DNA from: Archivesica marissinica
Lineage: Eukaryota > Mollusca > Bivalvia > Venerida > Vesicomyidae
Reading direction: 5' to 3'
DNA length: 64,000 nt
NCBI GenBank assembly: GCA_014843695.1
Contig: CM026401.1
Span: 26,681,978 to 26,745,977 of the forward strand
Every line of letters begins with the position of its first letter. Within the stretch, counting starts at the first letter, position 1. Below, one piece after another: positions 60,923 through 64,000 of this stretch. The notes under the pieces were generated by a model, which did no database searches, had not been told where the DNA came from, and saw nothing but the letters and a program-made list of their open reading frames with translations. The translations under genes and the position numbers were made by a program.

Positions 60923-61186
60923 TGGTATATCACACTATGAATCACAGAGTAGGAAAATAGCGTAAAAAACAGAACAGGGAAGAACATCATGATGTGTTCA
61001 CGGTAATCCGGCGGAAATGCAGCTTAAGTTTGGTAATGTGTACAGAAAAAACATCATTAAATATTAAAACGTAGCCTGTACTATTTATAAGTATTATCAC
61101 TAGATGTTAGGTAGTCGTATATATTGTTATTTAGAACAGTATTATTTTTAAACGACGTATGATACGTATAGTTCTGTATGTTTCAG
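60923..61186. other. intron end
   Basis: Unique AT-rich DNA ending with the acceptor AGTTCTGTATGTTTCAG at 61186. Confidence 0.45.
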
Positions 61187-61300
61187 AAGGCACATGCTTG
61201 CCTCCAAACTTCAAATGTAGTAACGGAGAATGTTTTGAACAACAATACGTGTGCGATGAATTTCCCGACTGCTCGGATGCCAGCGACGAAAGTAACTGTG
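61187..61300 (+). CDS. LDL-receptor class A (LDLa) module exon
   Basis: The acceptor TTCTGTATGTTTCAG and donor TGTG|gtatgt at 61301 are both good. With the carried G the exon encodes [11 protein letters not shown], then [12 protein letters not shown], then [15 protein letters not shown]. All six cysteines of an LDLa module are present. The calcium cage [12 protein letters not shown] is complete, so the module should fold and bind calcium and perhaps a ligand. The exon is 114 nt, symmetric phase 1-1, the form in which LDLa modules are usually shuffled in animal genes. It follows the stalk exon in matching phase. More exons must lie right of this window. Confidence 0.92.
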
Positions 61301-61374
61301 GTATGTATTTGCGCATAATTGGTATTGTCAAAACTTCTGAGAGCTTTCAAAACAGATCATTATTTATTTATATT

Positions 61375-61380
61375 AACAAC

Positions 61381-61414
<34 letters not shown>
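61375..61414. repeat. (CAA)n microsatellite
   Basis: About 13 CAA/ACA triplets in the intron after the LDLa exon. Confidence 0.95.
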
Positions 61415-61415
<1 letters not shown>

Positions 61416-61547
61416 TGTATTCGACCTTTAGCAAGGCAACCACCTAAATTATATATAATACATACACTTATTTCTGATTATTGAACTAATTTATTTCGGC
61501 GTTTCCTATAACTATATATATATTGACAGGTTTGAGATTGACTTGGC

Positions 61548-61790
61548 TTAGTTTATACAAATCTATCTTAGTTCGATTGTGAAACAAGTTCTTAAAACTT
61601 ATAGTATTCACTCTCGAGACCTCATTCCTGATTGAATCCATCGCAACGAGAGAGAGGGAAGAGGCAACGTGGAATTTAAATGTCTTGCCTAAGGGCACTC
61701 TCGTAACGGCTCCAGATGGTTTCTAGTTCCGGGCCTTTGGTACCCGAAGCGAACGCGCTACCACGGCGCTATAACGAATTCCTGTGCTTA
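61548..61790 (-). mobile_element. SINE family C, near-complete reverse copy
   Basis: On the minus strand it starts with an A-box-like TATAGCGCCGTGGTAGCGCG and has an eroded B box. The central motif GTGCCCTTAGGCAAGACATT then GCCTCTTCCC follows, and the shared tail is GAACTTGTTTCACAATCG then TTTGTATAAAC. The central motif resembles the CTTGGGCAAGG-type core seen in several animal SINEs. Confidence 0.75.
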
Positions 61791-61906
61791 TCACGCTATT
61801 TACTTTTTATTTATTGACATCATAAAAAATGTCAAGTTTATTCAAGTGGTGACTGGTAAATTGTCATCATTACAATATTCATCGGTTTTACTTGTTTTTC
61901 AACTTT

Positions 61907-63702
61907 CGGTTTAAGGTATGAGATGAGTTAACATGTGTTCGGTTTAAGGTATGAGAGGGGTTAACATGTGTTCGGAATAAGCTATGAGATGGTTTAACAT
62001 GTGTTCGGTTTAAGGTATGAGATGGGTTAACATGTGTTCGGTTTAATGTATGAGATGAGTTAACATGTGTTCGGTTTAAGGTATGAGATGGGTTAACATG
62101 CGTTCGGTTTAAGGTATGAGATGAGTTAACATGTGTTCGGTTTAAGGTATGAGATGGGTTAACATGTGTTCGGTTTAAGGTATGAGATGGGTTAACATTT
62201 GTTCGGTTCAAGGTATGAGATGGGTTAGCATGTGTTCGGTTTAAGGTATGAGAGGGGTTAACATGTGTTCGGTTTAATGTTTGAGATGAGTTAACCTGTG
62301 TTCGGTTTAAGGTATGAGAGGGGTTAACATGTGTTCGGTTTAAGGTGTGAGATGGGTTAACATGTGTTCGGTTTAATGTATGAGATGAGTTAACATGTGT
62401 TCGGTTTAATGTATGATAGGGGGTAACATGTGTTAGGTTTAAGGTATGAGAGGAGGTAACATGTGTTCGGTTTAAGGTATGAGATGGGTTAACATGTGTT
62501 CGGTTTAAGGTATGAGATGGGTTAACATGTGTTCGGTTTAAGGTATGAGATGGGTTAACATGTGATCGGTTTAAGGTGTGAGATGGGTTAACATGTGTTC
62601 GGTTTAATGTATGAGATGAGTTAACATGTGTTCGGTTTAAGGTATGATATGGGTTAACATGCGTTCGGTTTAAGGTATGAGACGTGTTAACATGCGTTCG
62701 GTTTAAGGTATGAGATGGGTTAACATTTGTTAGGTTTAAGGTATGAGATGGGTTAACCTATGTTTGGTTTAAGGTATGAGAGGGGTTAACCTGTGTTTGG
62801 TTTAAGGTATTAGATGGGTTAACATGTGTTCAGTTTAAGGTATGAGATGGGTTAACATGTGTTCGTTTTAAGGTATGAGATGGGTTAACATGTGTTCCGT
62901 TTAATGTATGAGATAGGCTAACATGTGTTCGGTTTACGGTACGAGATGGGTTAACATGTGTTCGACTTAAGGTATGAGAGGGATTAACATGTGTTCGGTT
63001 TAAGGTATGAGATGGGTTAACATGTGTTCGGTTTAGCGTATAAGAGGGGTTAACATGTGTTCGGGTTAATGTATGGGATGGGTTAACATGTGTTCGGATT
63101 AAAGTATGAGAGTGATTAACATGTGTTCGGTTTAAGGTATGAGATGGGTTAACATGTGTTCGGTTTAAGGTATGAGATGGGTTAACCTATGTTAGATTTA
63201 AGGTGTGAGATGGGTTAACATGTTTTCGGTTTAAGGTATGACATGGGTTAACATGTGTTCGGTTTAAGGTATGAGATGGGTTAACATGTGTTCGGTTTAA
63301 GGTATGAGATGGGTTAACCTATGTTAGATTTAAGGTATGAGATGGGTTAACATGTGTTCGGTTTAAGGTATGAGATGGGTTAACCTGTGTTCGGTTTAAG
63401 GTATGAGATGGGTTAACATGTGTTCGGTTTAAGGTATGAGATGGGTTAACATGTGTTCGGTTTAAGGTATGAGAGGGGATAACATATGTTCGGCTTAAGG
63501 TATGAGATGGGTTAACATGTGTTAGGATTAAGGTATGAGAGGGGCTAACATGTGTTCGGCTTAAGGTATGATATGAGTTAACATGTGTTAGGTTTAACGT
63601 ATGAGATGGGTTAACATGTGGTAGGTTTAAGGTATGAGAGGTGTTAACATGTGTTCGGTTTAAGGTATGAGATGAGTTAACATGTGGTAGGTTTAAGGTA
63701 TA
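61907..63702. repeat. 33-bp satellite, about 54 copies
   Basis: The unit is CATGTGTTCGGTTTAAGGTA then TGAGATGGGTTAA (33 bp). Frequent variants are GAGAGGGGTTAA, TTTAATGTATG and CCTATGTTAG. The minus strand is open as an 11-residue repeat (NRTHVNPSHTL), an artefact of 33 = 11 codons. Divergence between units is moderate. Confidence 0.97.
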
Positions 63703-63709
63703 TATATAA

Positions 63710-64000
63710 GGTTATACTACGTTACGCTACGCTAGGTTATACATCGTTAGGCTATACTACGTTATGCTACGCTAAGTTATACTACGTTATGCTACACTAG
63801 GTTACACTACGTTATGCTATGCTAGGTTACACTACGTTATGCTACGCTAGGTTACACTACGTTATGCTACGCTAGGTTATACTACGTTATGCTACACTAG
63901 GTTACACTACGTTATGCTATGCTAGGTTACACTACGTTATGCTACGCTAGGTTACACTACGTTATGCTACACTAGGTTACACTACGTTATGCTACGCTAG
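63710..64000. repeat. 25-bp tandem array running off the right edge
   Basis: The unit is GTTATGCTACGCTAGGTTAC then ACTAC. GCTACGCTAGG, GCTACACTAGG and GCTATGCTAGG variants alternate in a recurring order, suggesting a multi-unit register. It directly abuts the 33-bp array through a short TATATATA bridge. Confidence 0.96.

Overview
This is eukaryotic, AT-rich animal DNA, most likely from a marine or freshwater invertebrate. A bivalve or other lophotrochozoan would fit, but the species cannot be fixed from the sequence. The reasons are: intron-split exons with GT-AG borders, extracellular metazoan domains (Ig-like, LDL-receptor class A), a ninjurin-like membrane protein, tRNA-derived SINEs with target-site duplications, APE-type LINE fragments with a Cys-x2-Cys...His...Cys terminal knuckle, DNA-transposon relics, and tandem repeats that fill about half of the window. 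No prokaryotic operon, rRNA, convincing functional tRNA or CRISPR array is present. One run of exactly 1000 N (25463-26462) is an assembly gap.

Layout. 1-2.65 kb: single-copy DNA with a SINE and two short tandem arrays (59 bp and 40 bp). 2.66-12.43 kb: an 18-bp satellite with a higher-order structure of about 2.8 kb. 12.4-15.2 kb: a LINE tail fragment, a small relic of the 18-bp satellite and a long (CAT)n microsatellite. 15.25-21.06 kb: a 38-bp satellite with 44/45-monomer higher-order repeats. 21.1-23.75 kb: old SINEs, a 41-bp array, a LINE tail fragment and a candidate first exon. 23.76-29.42 kb: a 26-bp satellite with the assembly gap. 29.83-30.20 kb: a terminal exon encoding a ninjurin-like protein. 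31.4-40.3 kb: a LINE graveyard on the minus strand (one copy keeps an intact ORF1) with two SINEs bounded by clear target-site duplications. 41-45 kb: more SINEs and a 784-bp element with 70-bp terminal inverted repeats. 45.0-61.3 kb: exons of a plus-strand gene whose 12.8-kb intron holds a 39-bp satellite, a hAT-like MITE, LINE fragments and a 75-bp minisatellite. 61.9-64.0 kb: a 33-bp and then a 25-bp array running off the right edge.

Two host genes can be argued. The first runs on the plus strand from about 45.26 kb (perhaps 45.03 kb) to beyond 61.30 kb. It encodes an Ig-like domain split by a phase-2 intron, then a Thr/Ser-rich stalk, then an LDLa module, with matching phase-1 introns. 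This is the architecture of a secreted or single-pass cell-surface protein. The second is a ninjurin-like gene (22902-30195, plus strand) whose two candidate exons join in phase 0 across the 26-bp satellite.

Most of the very long open frames in this window (up to 1907 codons) lie in satellites. They exist because the repeat unit lacks stop codons, not because a protein is encoded. I did not annotate them as genes.
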